Source of the DNA: Ga0077555 sp033764055
GTDB lineage: Bacteria; Pseudomonadota; Alphaproteobacteria; Rhizobiales; Hyphomicrobiaceae
Length of the DNA: 64,000 nt
Direction: 5' to 3'
Assembly (NCBI GenBank): GCA_033764055.1
Contig: JANRJI010000145.1
Location: 1-64,000 of the forward strand
The notes below the pieces were generated by a model. It saw only the letters and a program-made list of their open reading frames with translations. It searched no databases and was not told the DNA's origin. Shown here in pieces: positions 8,535 through 17,230 of this stretch. Position 1 is the stretch's first letter; each line of letters opens with the position of its first letter. The position numbers and the translations under genes are program-made.

Positions 8535-9740
8535 ATGAAGTTCGGCATCTTCTACGAGTTGCAGATCCCGAGGCCCTGGGAGCGTCACAGCGAGCACAAG
8601 CTCTTCAATGACGCTCTCGACCAGGTCGAGCTAGCCGACCGGCTCGGCTACGATTACGCCTGGGAGGTGGAGCACCACTACCTCGAGGAGTACTCGCACT
8701 CGTCGGCACCGGGCGTGTTCCTCGGGGCCGCCAGCCAGCGGACGAGGAAGATCCGCCTGTCGCACGGCATCCTGCACCTGACGACGAACCATCCCTCGAA
8801 AGTCGCCGCGCAGGCCGCGACACTCGATCTGCTGAGCCACGGCCGCTGCGAGCTCGGGCTCGGCGAGAGTGCCTCTGCGACGGAGCTCGAGCCCTACGGC
8901 GTCACCATGGAGTCGAAGCGCGCCATCTGGGAGGATGCCGTGCGCTGCATGACGCCGATGTTCAAGGACGAGCCGTGCGAGTACGACGGCACGCATTTCA
9001 AGTTCCCCTACCGCAACGTGGTGCCGAAACCGCTGCAGCGGCCACATCCGCCACTCTGGGTCGCCTGTTCGCAGCTGCCGACCATCGAGTATGCGGGCCG
9101 TCGCGGCATGGGCGCGCTCGGCTTCCAGTTCGTCTCGGCCGATGCGGCGCACGCCTGGGTGCACGCCTACTACAACGCGGTCACCAAGCGGCTCGACAGG
9201 CTCGGCGACTACCAGATCAATCCGAACATCGCGCTTGTCTCTTACTTCATGTGCGCAAAGACGGACGAGGAGGCGAGGAAGCGGGCCGAGGGGCTGACGT
9301 TCTTCCAGTTCGCGCTCAATTTCTACGGCCGCAACCCCAATCGCGAGCGGCCCCGCGCCGGCACGGTCAACGTCTGGGCCGAGTTCGAGAAATGGAAGGC
9401 GGCGAATCCCGAGTCTGTACAGAAGTCGGTACGCTCCGGCCTCGTCGGCTCGCCGGACACGATCCGCGCGAAGCTGCGGAAGTTCCAGACCTCGAACGTC
9501 GACCAGATCATCTTCCTGAACCAGGCCGGCAAGAATCCGCACGAGCACATCTGCGAAGGCCTCGAGCTGTTCGCCAAGGAGGTGATGCCCGAGTTCCACG
9601 CGGCAGAGCCGGCGCACCAGGAGTGGAAGCGCCGCGTTCTCGCGCGGGAGATCGAGCTCGAGGAGATCGACACGCAGCCGTTCCGCGACCGGTTCGGGCA
9701 TCTCAAGGAGATTGCGCCGAAGGTGGCGGCGGCGGAGTAG
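8535..9740 (+). CDS. Luciferase-like (LLM class) flavin-dependent monooxygenase
   Basis: A 401-residue bacterial-luciferase-family protein. Recognisable segments are MKFGIFYELQIPRPW, YAWEVEHHYLEEYSHSSAP, HGILHLTTNHPSKVAAQAAT and GRCELGLGESAS. Such enzymes use reduced FMN and oxygen to oxygenate small substrates. The start is the ATG with GAGGA upstream. It lies 112 bases after the deacetylase-family gene on the same strand and probably shares its pathway. A 281-base AT-richer gap follows, so the GYD gene likely has its own promoter. Confidence 0.92.
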   Translation: MKFGIFYELQIPRPWERHSEHKLFNDALDQVELADRLGYDYAWEVEHHYLEEYSHSSAPGVFLGAASQRTRKIRLSHGILHLTTNHPSKVAAQAATLDLLSHGRCELGLGESASATELEPYGVTMESKRAIWEDAVRCMTPMFKDEPCEYDGTHFKFPYRNVVPKPLQRPHPPLWVACSQLPTIEYAGRRGMGALGFQFVSADAAHAWVHAYYNAVTKRLDRLGDYQINPNIALVSYFMCAKTDEEARKRAEGLTFFQFALNFYGRNPNRERPRAGTVNVWAEFEKWKAANPESVQKSVRSGLVGSPDTIRAKLRKFQTSNVDQIIFLNQAGKNPHEHICEGLELFAKEVMPEFHAAEPAHQEWKRRVLAREIELEEIDTQPFRDRFGHLKEIAPKVAAAE

Positions 9741-9868
9741 CCGGTCGCGATTCACTCGCTGATCCGAGACTGTCCGGTGGCCCGCATGGGCCGCCGGTTG
9801 CACTTCACCGCACGGCAGAGGCAGAAAAAGGTCCCACCTCCGCGAATACCGTCGGACGATCCACTCTG

Positions 9869-9955
9869 AACATTCAGACAAGATATGATATATTTCACGG
9901 TTCCACTATCATCCTGGAATATTTTTCTTTTGCAGCAGAAAAATTGACATGCCAT
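9869..9955 (+). promoter_or_regulatory. AT-rich probable promoter region upstream of the GYD gene
   Basis: The 281-base gap 9741-10021 has no gene. Its second half contains an island far richer in A+T than the rest of the window (for example GATATGATATATTTC and TTGACA at 9945). No clean -10 box is spaced correctly after TTGACA, so exact promoter elements are not called. Confidence 0.35.
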
Positions 9956-10021
9956 CTTTTCATCGCTGCCGGCCTTGACCGGCGCAGCGATGCTCGAGAT
10001 TGGGATTTTTTGGAGGGAACG

Positions 10022-10354
10022 ATGGGTCACTATCTGCTTCGCTGGCAGTTCAGCGCATCGGCAGCCAAGGCCATGGTCGCCAAGCCGCAGGATCGCACGC
10101 GACCTGCCACGGAATTGATCGAGAGTTTCGGCGGCAAGATGCATTGCTACTATTTTGCCCTCGGCGACTACGACGGCATGGGGATATGCGAGTTTCCCGA
10201 CCACACCTCGGTGACCGCAGCTTCCATGCTGGCGGCCTCCACGGGTTCGTTCGCGCGCTTCGAGACGACGGTGTTGCTCACGGCCCAGGAAGCCGAGGAA
10301 GCCATGAAGCAGGCAAATGCAAAGTCCGGATCCTATAAGGCTCCGAACGCCTGA
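10022..10354 (+). CDS. GYD domain protein
   Basis: A 110-residue protein starting MGHYLLRWQFSASAAKAM and containing FALGDYDGMGICEFPDH, the GYD-type dimeric alpha/beta barrel-like domain. Family members are small, of unknown function, and often near oxidoreductases or catabolic genes. The start ATG has TGGAGGGAACG upstream. It is followed nine bases on by the convergent alpha/beta hydrolase gene. Confidence 0.85.
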   Translation: MGHYLLRWQFSASAAKAMVAKPQDRTRPATELIESFGGKMHCYYFALGDYDGMGICEFPDHTSVTAASMLAASTGSFARFETTVLLTAQEAEEAMKQANAKSGSYKAPNA

Positions 10355-10363
10355 CACCGCCTC

Positions 10364-10978
10364 TCATTCGGTGAGAAACCTGACCGCCGCCTCGACCACG
10401 CGCTGCTCCATGCCGCCGAAGAAGTGGTCGGCGCCCGGCACGAGGACCAGACGCCTCGGCTCGGCGAGCATATCGACGAGCCGCTGCATCTGCGATGCCG
10501 GCGAGATGTCGTCGCAGTCGCCGCTGATCAGCAGCTTCGGCTTGGCGACACCCTCGAGGAACGACGCGTCGCGGCGTGCGATCGGCAAAGCGACGCCGAT
10601 CAGCTTGTGGACGCGCGCATCGTCGGCGCCGGCCTTGAGACCGACCATCGAGCCGAAGGAATAGCCGGCGACGACGACCGTCTCGAATGACTGCCGGCTC
10701 AGCAGATACGAGACAGCGGCCTTCACATCGTCCTGCTCGGCGTTGCCGTCGTCGTGACGGCCACCGCTGCGGCCGACGCCGCGGAAATTGAAGCGGAGTG
10801 TAGCGATGCCGGCCTTGCCGAAGCCCTTGACCAGGGCGGAGACCACGTTGTTCAGCATCTCGCCGCCATAGAGCGGGTGGGGATGGCAGACGACCGCGCC
10901 AATGGCTGCGGCCGTCGGCAGCGAGACCAGCCCCTCGAGCGTGATGTCACCGACCGGAAACGTGACATGCTTCTCCAC
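10364..10978 (-). CDS. Alpha/beta hydrolase
   Basis: A 204-residue alpha/beta hydrolase of the short dienelactone/acyl-peptidase type. The catalytic triad can be placed at S107 (AGYSFGS), D154 (ISGDCDD) and H185 (GADHFFGG), and the oxyanion region is CHPHPLYGGEM. It starts at a GTG behind GGGGAAGG. It is last in a co-directional run, nine bases after ychJ-like, suggesting one transcript. Substrate unknown. Confidence 0.9.
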   Translation of the reverse strand: MEKHVTFPVGDITLEGLVSLPTAAAIGAVVCHPHPLYGGEMLNNVVSALVKGFGKAGIATLRFNFRGVGRSGGRHDDGNAEQDDVKAAVSYLLSRQSFETVVVAGYSFGSMVGLKAGADDARVHKLIGVALPIARRDASFLEGVAKPKLLISGDCDDISPASQMQRLVDMLAEPRRLVLVPGADHFFGGMEQRVVEAAVRFLTE

Positions 10979-10987
10979 GACCTTCCC

Positions 10988-11362
10988 CTATTTGAGATCG
11001 CCATCGACATAGAGCCAACGCCCGCCTTCCCGCACAAACCGGGAGACCTCGTGCAGCGCCCCTGTCGCGTTGCCCACACGCGAGCGGGCGATGAACTCGA
11101 CCGTTGCTTTGTCGCCGACGGTGCTGGCAGCCACAATGCGCAGCAGCAGCCATTCCTGCCCAGGCGTGAAGTCGATCCGCGCCGGCCGCGTCGAGGGATG
11201 CCAGGTGGCCAGAAGATAGGCAGCATCCTTCATCGCGAATGCTGCGTAGCGCGAGCGCATCAGAGCCTCGGCCGTCGACGCTGCCATCGTCCCGGCGTGC
11301 AAGGGCCCGCAGCACTCCTCGTAGGAGAGGGTCTCGCTCTTCTTGCGGCACGGGCAGCGCAT
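10988..11362 (-). CDS. YchJ/UPF0225 family SEC-C-type protein
   Basis: A 124-residue YchJ-like protein. The N-terminus carries the zinc-binding cysteines (MRCPCRKKSETLSYEECCGP), followed by the family signature AEALMRSRYAAFAMKDAAYL and TWHPSTRP. Function is unknown; the fold is NTF2-like with a SEC-C metal motif. It sits between an SDR gene (20 bases) and the alpha/beta hydrolase (9 bases). Confidence 0.92.
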   Translation of the reverse strand: MRCPCRKKSETLSYEECCGPLHAGTMAASTAEALMRSRYAAFAMKDAAYLLATWHPSTRPARIDFTPGQEWLLLRIVAASTVGDKATVEFIARSRVGNATGALHEVSRFVREGGRWLYVDGDLK

Positions 11363-11382
11363 CGACTTTTTCCCACCCGGCG

Positions 11383-12204
11383 TCAGCCGAGCCCAGTGGC
11401 CGCGGTCAGTCCGCCGTCGACCAGGATCTCGGTGGCGGTGATGTAGCGGGCCTCGTCGGATGCCAGGAACAGGACGGCATGCGCGATGTCCCAGGCATCG
11501 CCCATCTTGCCGGTCGGGCAGCTGGCGTTGCGCTTGTCGATCAGAGCCTGCAGATCGTTGGCGCCGATGGTCTTGGCAAGACGATGCTCGACGAGCGCCG
11601 TGTGCATCAGGCCGGGAATCACGGTGTTGCAGCGAATGCCCTTTTTCGCATAGGAGATGGCCGTCGATTTCGAGAAGGCGAGAATGCCGAGCTTGGTCGT
11701 CGAGTAGGCGACGTGGGCGCGATCGGCCGTCATGCGTAAGCCGGCCACGGACGCCAGGTTGACGATCGCGCCCTTGCCCTGCTTCTCCATCACCGGAATG
11801 ACGTACTTGCAGCCGAGGAACGCCGTCTTCAGGTTGTGATCGATCTGGCGGTCCCAGACCTCCTCGCTCATCGACACGGCGTCGCCCGGGGCGGAGCCGC
11901 CGACGTTGTTGACGAGGATGTCGATGCGGCCGAACTGGCGCATGCAGTCGGCGACGGCGGCCTCGACCTCCTTAGCGCTGGTCATGTCGACGGCGCGCGT
12001 GACGCAGGTGCCGCCCTCCTTCTCGATGATGGCCTTGGTGACGTCGGCCGCCTCCTTGCGAAGGTCGACGCCGTAGATCTTCGCGCCTTGGCGGGCGAGC
12101 AGCACGGCCGTGGCCTTGCCGTTGCCCCACACCTTGGCGTCGGGGTCGTCACCGACCGAGCCCGCCCCCGACATGAAGACGACCTTATCCTTGAGACTGA
12201 GCAT
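11383..12204 (-). CDS. Short-chain dehydrogenase/reductase
   Basis: A 273-residue SDR. The segments are an unusual cofactor loop MSGAGSVGDDPDAKVWGNGK at the N-terminus, NNVGG, the catalytic region NLASVAG and Y-STTK (YxxxK), and the C-terminal ITATEILVDGGLTAATG. The expanded GxGxxG region is seen in a subset of SDRs close to TRAP and catabolic genes. The start ATG follows GGGAGAA; the frame extends upstream without homology. It probably oxidises a hydroxy-acid or alcohol in the same pathway (inference). A hairpin separates it from dctM. Confidence 0.92.
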   Translation of the reverse strand: MLSLKDKVVFMSGAGSVGDDPDAKVWGNGKATAVLLARQGAKIYGVDLRKEAADVTKAIIEKEGGTCVTRAVDMTSAKEVEAAVADCMRQFGRIDILVNNVGGSAPGDAVSMSEEVWDRQIDHNLKTAFLGCKYVIPVMEKQGKGAIVNLASVAGLRMTADRAHVAYSTTKLGILAFSKSTAISYAKKGIRCNTVIPGLMHTALVEHRLAKTIGANDLQALIDKRNASCPTGKMGDAWDIAHAVLFLASDEARYITATEILVDGGLTAATGLG

Positions 12205-12255
12205 GAAGGTTCTCCCGGGTTCCCGCGCTTCTGGCGCGAATGGCGATATTCGAAA

Positions 12256-12282
12256 GGGCCGGGACATGGCGTGTCCCGGCCC
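12256..12282 (-). terminator. Terminator after the first TRAP operon
   Basis: An 11-base perfect stem (GGGCCGGGACA) with a 5-base loop, followed on the minus strand by TTTCG. It lies 31 bases past the dctM stop and upstream of the SDR start. Confidence 0.6.
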
Positions 12283-12312
12283 CTTGCTCGGTCTCAGGCT
12301 ATTGCGCGCCGA

Positions 12313-13614
12313 CTAGCCGCGCAACGTGTTCGGCAGCCAGAGCGCGATGTCGGGCCAGATGCAGAGCAGGAGAATCACGAACAACATCAGAAAACAGTAC
12401 GGCAGCGAGCCTATGACCACGTCCGAGAAGCTGCGGCCGCCGGATATGGCATGTATCGTGAACAGGTTGAGCCCCACCGGCGGCGTGATCTGGCCGAGCT
12501 CGATCAGGATGGTCAGGATGATGCCGAACCAGACCAGATCGAAGCCGAATGTCTTGATGACGGGGATCAGCACCGGCAGCGTCATGTAGATCATCGAGAT
12601 GCCGTCGACGAAGCATCCGAGCACCAGGTAAAGCACCACGAGAGCGAGGAAGAAGACCCACTTCGAGAGGCCGAGCGCCAGGATCCACTCGCTGACGGCG
12701 CGGCTGACGCCGGAGTATGTCAGCGCCGCGGACAGGATCTGGGCACCGATGATGATCAGCGTCACCATGCAGGTCGTCTTCACCGTCGCCATGACGGACT
12801 CGCTGAAGATCCTGCGATTGAGCCCCCCATAGCCGATGGCCAGCACGAGTGCACCTGCCGCGCCCACGGCCGCGGCCTCGGTCGGCGTCGTGAAGCCGAC
12901 GTAGATGCCACCGAGCACCACGATCAGGAGGCCCAGAACCGGGAAGACATGCAGCAGGTCCGATACCGGCGGCCCCTCGCCGGCAGTCTGGCGAGGCGGC
13001 GCCAGATGCGGGTACATCATCAACTGGATGGCAATGAAGATCATGAAGACGCCGGCCATCAGAAGGCCGGGCAAGACGCCCGCCATGAACAGGCGCGCAA
13101 TCGACTCCTCGACCAGGGCGCCGTAGAGCACCATGATGATCGAAGGCGGAATGAGAATTCCGAGCGTGCCACCAGCGGCCAGCGAGCCGAGCACCGGCTT
13201 TGGGTCGTAACCGCGCTTCATCATCTCCGGGATGGCCACGGTGCCGACGGTCGCGGCTGTCGCCACGCTCGAGCCGCTGACAGCGGCAAAGATGGCGCAC
13301 GAGAAGATGTTGGCATGCAGCAGTCCGCCGGGCAGACGCCCCAGCAGCACCACCACACCGCGGTAGAAATATGTGCTGGCGCCGCTCCTCAGGATGATCT
13401 CGCCCATCAGCAGGAACATCGGCACGGCGATCAGGATGTAGCTGTTCGCCGTATTCCAGACGACCGATGACAGCGACTGCACCCCGAGCGCGCCTTTGCT
13501 CAGGTACATGATCAGCATCCCGACGGCGCCGAGGGCGAAGGCCATCCATTGGCCCGCGACCAGCATGACCGTCAGCGCGACGAAGAGGACCAGGATGATC
13601 AGGTCGAGGCTCAT
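12313..13614 (-). CDS. dctM: TRAP transporter large permease (DctM)
   Basis: A 433-residue, about 12-helix inner-membrane subunit that drives Na+- or H+-coupled uptake of a carboxylate delivered by the DctP receptor. Family hallmarks are VPMFLLMGEIILRSG, SCAIFAAVSGSSVATAATVG, GSLAAGGTLGILIPPSI and IELGQITPPVGLNLF. Full length. It follows dctQ with a 14-base gap, so Q and M are co-translated. Confidence 0.95.
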   Translation of the reverse strand: MSLDLIILVLFVALTVMLVAGQWMAFALGAVGMLIMYLSKGALGVQSLSSVVWNTANSYILIAVPMFLLMGEIILRSGASTYFYRGVVVLLGRLPGGLLHANIFSCAIFAAVSGSSVATAATVGTVAIPEMMKRGYDPKPVLGSLAAGGTLGILIPPSIIMVLYGALVEESIARLFMAGVLPGLLMAGVFMIFIAIQLMMYPHLAPPRQTAGEGPPVSDLLHVFPVLGLLIVVLGGIYVGFTTPTEAAAVGAAGALVLAIGYGGLNRRIFSESVMATVKTTCMVTLIIIGAQILSAALTYSGVSRAVSEWILALGLSKWVFFLALVVLYLVLGCFVDGISMIYMTLPVLIPVIKTFGFDLVWFGIILTILIELGQITPPVGLNLFTIHAISGGRSFSDVVIGSLPYCFLMLFVILLLCIWPDIALWLPNTLRG

Positions 13615-13628
13615 GAAAAGTCAGGTCC

Positions 13629-14168
13629 TCAGGGAACGTTGCGGGCGCGGGTGATCACGAAAGCCACCAGTTGAAGAAGGAGAACGGCGAGGCCGACGAC
13701 GGCCACCGTCTGCGGGATCCATTCCGGAGTTTCCAGGACGGAAACCGCCCGGACGTCATTACGATACAAATAGTAGACATGGGTGACTGTGAAGTAGAGC
13801 AGCACCGCGACGTAGATCAGGCCAGTCAGGACGATCAGCCATCGTACGCCTTGCTTCACGTCCCCCTTCAACCTGTCGTAGACCAGCTCGACCCGGATGA
13901 ACCCGCCGTCCCGGAGCGTGTAGGCCAGCGCCAGGAACACTGCCGCAGCATTCAGATAGCCGCAGATCTCGTCGACGATCTGCAGCGACTTGTTGAACTG
14001 TCGCATGACCACCTCGATGCAGACCAGTCCGAGGATGGCGACGATGGCGACACCGGCAACGACCGCGGCGCCGTTGGCGACTGCGTTGACGAAACGGCCA
14101 AACGTAGTCGATGCCTGGATCTCGGAAACCGACGGGCCGTCTGACGCCTTCGGAAGGGCGTTGTCCAT
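13629..14168 (-). CDS. dctQ: TRAP transporter small permease (DctQ)
   Basis: A 179-residue four-helix protein of the DctQ family, with EVVMRQFNKSLQIVDEICGY and VYDRLKG. It pairs with the large permease in the membrane. The N-terminal 30 residues are hydrophilic. It lies between the receptor gene and dctM, and is separated from the receptor by a hairpin. Confidence 0.92.
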   Translation of the reverse strand: MDNALPKASDGPSVSEIQASTTFGRFVNAVANGAAVVAGVAIVAILGLVCIEVVMRQFNKSLQIVDEICGYLNAAAVFLALAYTLRDGGFIRVELVYDRLKGDVKQGVRWLIVLTGLIYVAVLLYFTVTHVYYLYRNDVRAVSVLETPEWIPQTVAVVGLAVLLLQLVAFVITRARNVP

Positions 14169-14198
14169 GTTCGGCTCTCACGGATGCTGCTCAGGAAT

Positions 14199-14224
14199 TT
14201 GCCGCACCCTCTCGGGTGCGGCAA
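14199..14224 (-). terminator. Hairpin between dctP and dctQ
   Basis: An 11-base perfect stem (TTGCCGCACCC) with a 4-base loop in the 84-base dctP-dctQ gap. It could lower readthrough so that the receptor is made in excess over the permeases. Confidence 0.5.
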
Positions 14225-14252
14225 CCGACTGACGGTGCGCTAGAATTCGGGG

Positions 14253-15260
14253 TCAGCGGCCGAGGGCGGTCCTGATTTCCTTCAGCATCGCCTCACCATT
14301 GGCGCCATGCTGCTTCGCCCACGTGTCCCAGTACTCCTTCATCTTGGCCGTCATCGGAGCAACCTGCTCCTCTGTCGGCTTGATGATCTCGACCTTGTGC
14401 TTGGTCTTCAAGTCCTCGAAGGCCGTGATCTCGTCTTTCTGGATCTGCTCCGTGGTCTTGGGCCCCCACTCCTTGGCGACGGCGTCAAGTGCCTCCCGCA
14501 CCTTGGGATCGAGCTTTTTATAGGCATCGATATTCATGAGCAGATAGTCAGGGCCGCCGACGTGTACCTGTCCGACCCATCCCCACTGCACGAATTCGTA
14601 CCACTTGGCACCCATGACGTTGAATGCGGCAGTGAAGAAGCCTTCCGCCACGCCGCGCTCCATGGCGACCGGAACCTCGGCCGGTGTGATGGTAACGGCC
14701 GAGCCGCCGAGCCGCTTCATCATTTCGGACTGTTTGGCGTCCGTCGTACGAATCTTGCGGCCGACGAAATCCTCGGCCGTCCTGATCGGCTTGCCCTTGC
14801 CGAACACGTTCTGCACGGGCCACGAAAACCAGTAGAGCACCCTGACGCCGTTCTTCTCAAATTCCGCCTTCGTATACTTTTCGATGATCGGATAGACTTT
14901 CGCCAGCTCATCCGGCGTGCGAACGAGGAACGGCAGGCTGGCGATCGAGGCGAGCGGGATCGAGCCCGAGATGAAGCCCTGATAGGCCTCGCCGAGCTGT
15001 ATGTTGCCGGCACCCGCTGCCTTCACCACCTCGGTGGCCTTGAACGGCAGCTCGCCGGCCGGACGCACGATGATATCGAGCTTGCCGTCGGTGCGCTTCT
15101 TCACCTCGTCGGAGAACCCCTTGTAGTGCAGGGTCACGGGATGGGTCGCACCCATCATCGATGAGAGATCCCATTTCGTCTGGGCCTGTGCCGGCAGCCC
15201 TGCGAGAAGCCATGCAACACCGGCGATGCCGGCCAGAAGTGCGTTCCGTACAGCTCTCAT
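14253..15260 (-). CDS. dctP: TRAP transporter substrate-binding protein (DctP)
   Basis: A 335-residue periplasmic receptor with a signal peptide ending near LPAQAQ. Typical DctP features are SDEVKKRTDGKLDIIVRPAG, the conserved arginine segment in FVGRKIRTTDAKQ that usually binds the carboxylate, and PAEVPVAMERGVAEGFF. The start is fixed by GGAGGAG six bases upstream. It is first in the P-Q-M operon. Nearby enzymes suggest an organic-acid substrate, not further resolvable. Confidence 0.94.
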   Translation of the reverse strand: MRAVRNALLAGIAGVAWLLAGLPAQAQTKWDLSSMMGATHPVTLHYKGFSDEVKKRTDGKLDIIVRPAGELPFKATEVVKAAGAGNIQLGEAYQGFISGSIPLASIASLPFLVRTPDELAKVYPIIEKYTKAEFEKNGVRVLYWFSWPVQNVFGKGKPIRTAEDFVGRKIRTTDAKQSEMMKRLGGSAVTITPAEVPVAMERGVAEGFFTAAFNVMGAKWYEFVQWGWVGQVHVGGPDYLLMNIDAYKKLDPKVREALDAVAKEWGPKTTEQIQKDEITAFEDLKTKHKVEIIKPTEEQVAPMTAKMKEYWDTWAKQHGANGEAMLKEIRTALGR

Positions 15261-15439
15261 GCGCTCTCCTCCCCTGTGGCCGAGCCTCGGCGAGGCCGGC
15301 TCGTTCTTTGGCGGCGCGCTCACAACGCGTGCCCGCACCCAAATTCTATGCCGCACTACGATCCGCTTCGGCAGGCGCGGTTGTCAATTGAATCGTTCGG
15401 ACCAGAAAGCGCTGGCCTGTGGCCTTTCGATGGGCCCTG

Positions 15440-16378
15440 CTACGCCTGCGACGGCCGGATGACCTTGGCTCCGAACTCGGCCAGCCGCTCCTCGAGGCCG
15501 CTCTGCTCGAGGCCGCCGAAGGTCCTCGCATGCTGGGTGGCGCCCGCGGGACCGCCGGTTATGAAGGCCGTCACCGGCACGACGATGCGCCCGACGCCGC
15601 GTGCAGCCGTCTCGGCGACCGCCTTCCGAGGGTCGACGCCAGAGCCGGGCAGCGCGCCGGGACAGCCCGTGGTCACCTCGATTGCCGAGGGGTCGCGGCC
15701 GCGCTCGGCAGCGGCCTTGCGCATGAAATCGATGATGGGTGCGATATCGACCTGGGCGCCCGTTGCGGGGAAAAAGCCATCGCCATGCTCGGCAGCCCGC
15801 TTTGCAGCCGCCGCCGAGTGCCCGCCGATATGAATCGGGATGCGGCCGTTGGCGGGCTTCGGATTGCAGCTCATGCCATCGAACGAGACGAAGCTGCCCC
15901 TGTAGCTGGCATCGTCCTTGTCCCACAGAGCACGCATCGCGGCGATGTACTCGTCGGTCCGTGCACCACGCTTCTCGAAGGGCACGCCGAGCGCCTCGAA
16001 CTCCTCCTTCAGCCAGCCGACGCCGATGCCGAGGTCGAGCCGCCCTCCGCTCATGTAGTCGAGGGTGGCCAGCTCCTTGGCGAGAACGACGGGATTGCGC
16101 TGCGGCAGAATGAGGATGCCGGTCATGCACCGGAGACGGGTCGTCGCGGCCAGCGCGAACGCCATCCAGATCAGTGGATCGGGCAGCTTGGTGTCGGGTC
16201 CGCCCGGCAGCCTGCCGGTCGGGGAGTAGGGGTAGCGCGACGTGTAGTTGGTCGGCCAGACGACGTGCTCGATGACGACGAGGCTCTCGAAGCCGGCCGC
16301 CTCCGCAGCCGTCGCCAGGTGGCGCGCGCCGGCCGCGTCGGGGAAGTTCGAGTTCGAGAAGTGCAGCGCGAATTTCAT
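15440..16378 (-). CDS. F420-type LLM oxidoreductase
   Basis: A 312-residue luciferase-like protein, closest in style to the family annotated as F420-dependent LLM oxidoreductases. Segments are MKFALHFSNSNFPDA, VVIEHVVWPTNYTSRYPYSP, LPQRNPVVLAKELATLD and GRLDLGIGVGWLKEEFEALG. Whether it uses F420 or FMN cannot be seen. The gene starts 5 bases after the class II aldolase stop, so they are co-translated. Overlapping longer readings upstream are non-homologous. Confidence 0.92.
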   Translation of the reverse strand: MKFALHFSNSNFPDAAGARHLATAAEAAGFESLVVIEHVVWPTNYTSRYPYSPTGRLPGGPDTKLPDPLIWMAFALAATTRLRCMTGILILPQRNPVVLAKELATLDYMSGGRLDLGIGVGWLKEEFEALGVPFEKRGARTDEYIAAMRALWDKDDASYRGSFVSFDGMSCNPKPANGRIPIHIGGHSAAAAKRAAEHGDGFFPATGAQVDIAPIIDFMRKAAAERGRDPSAIEVTTGCPGALPGSGVDPRKAVAETAARGVGRIVVPVTAFITGGPAGATQHARTFGGLEQSGLEERLAEFGAKVIRPSQA

Positions 16379-16383
16379 GACCC

Positions 16384-17112
16384 TCAAAGCCCGTTGATGC
16401 GCATCAGCGACGCGAAGTGCTTCTCTGCCTGGAAATCGAGGATCTGCATGTACTGCCGGGCCGTCTCGGCAACCTGCTCGTCGGTCATGATCGCGAGCGG
16501 GCGGCCGGTCGACATGGCGAGCACCTGCTGTTTGGCCGCTCGCTCCAGGTAATAGAGATCGTCGAAGGCAACGGCGATCGAGGCGCCGCCGATCGAGATG
16601 CCGTGGTGAGCGAGGAAGAACACATCGGCCGCGGGATTCGACCTCTGCGCCTCGGCGATGCGCTTGCCCTCGGTCTCGTCGAGCGCGATGCCGCCGAAGG
16701 ACTGATACGCAATGCGACCGTGATAGCGGGCGGCCGTCTGGTGGGCCATCTCCAGGCGCCCGCCGTCGACCATGGTCAGCGACGTTGCCCACGGCATGTG
16801 AACATGCAGGATGCACTGGTGGCGCGGATTGGCCCGATGGCCCTGCACGTGGATGTGGCGTGCCGTCGCCTCCACCTCGCCGTCGCCCTCGACGACGCGG
16901 CCGTCGCCGTCGATCATCAGCAGATGCTCCGGGCGCATCTCCGACCAGTGCAGCCCATCGGGGTTGATCAGGTAGCGCTCCTCGGAGCCAGGCACGACTA
17001 CGGAGAAATGATTGCAGATGCCTTCCGAGTAGCCGAGCTTCTCGGCGAGGCGGAAGGCGGCCGCGAGCTCACGGCGCAGCTTCATTGGGGACGTCGTAGG
17101 GGTGGCGGGCAT
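16384..17112 (-). CDS. Class II aldolase/adducin family protein
   Basis: A 242-residue class II aldolase-fold protein. Metal-binding histidines are visible in CILHVHMPWATSL (HxH) and FFLAHHGISIGG, and the phosphate/substrate loop in EGICNHFSVVVPG. Members cleave or epimerise sugar phosphates or act as decarboxylases. The glutamate usual in fuculose-phosphate aldolase is not obvious, so the reaction is open. It sits between MmgE/PrpD and the LLM enzyme. Confidence 0.92.
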   Translation of the reverse strand: MPATPTTSPMKLRRELAAAFRLAEKLGYSEGICNHFSVVVPGSEERYLINPDGLHWSEMRPEHLLMIDGDGRVVEGDGEVEATARHIHVQGHRANPRHQCILHVHMPWATSLTMVDGGRLEMAHQTAARYHGRIAYQSFGGIALDETEGKRIAEAQRSNPAADVFFLAHHGISIGGASIAVAFDDLYYLERAAKQQVLAMSTGRPLAIMTDEQVAETARQYMQILDFQAEKHFASLMRINGL

Positions 17113-17230
17113 CGGTGGTGCTTTCCGTGGGTGTTGGATCGGAGGCGAGGATAAGCGGCTTCGCCGACCGGGCCAACTGGCGTCCAGGACGCCGCCGCCG
17201 TGTCGCGCTTCCGTCGGCACAGGCGATGGC

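Noticed and set aside
11836..13470. Long plus-strand open frame over the SDR and TRAP permease genes
   Set aside because: Rich in H, R, D and Q, no domain, and antisense to clear genes; a product of high GC.
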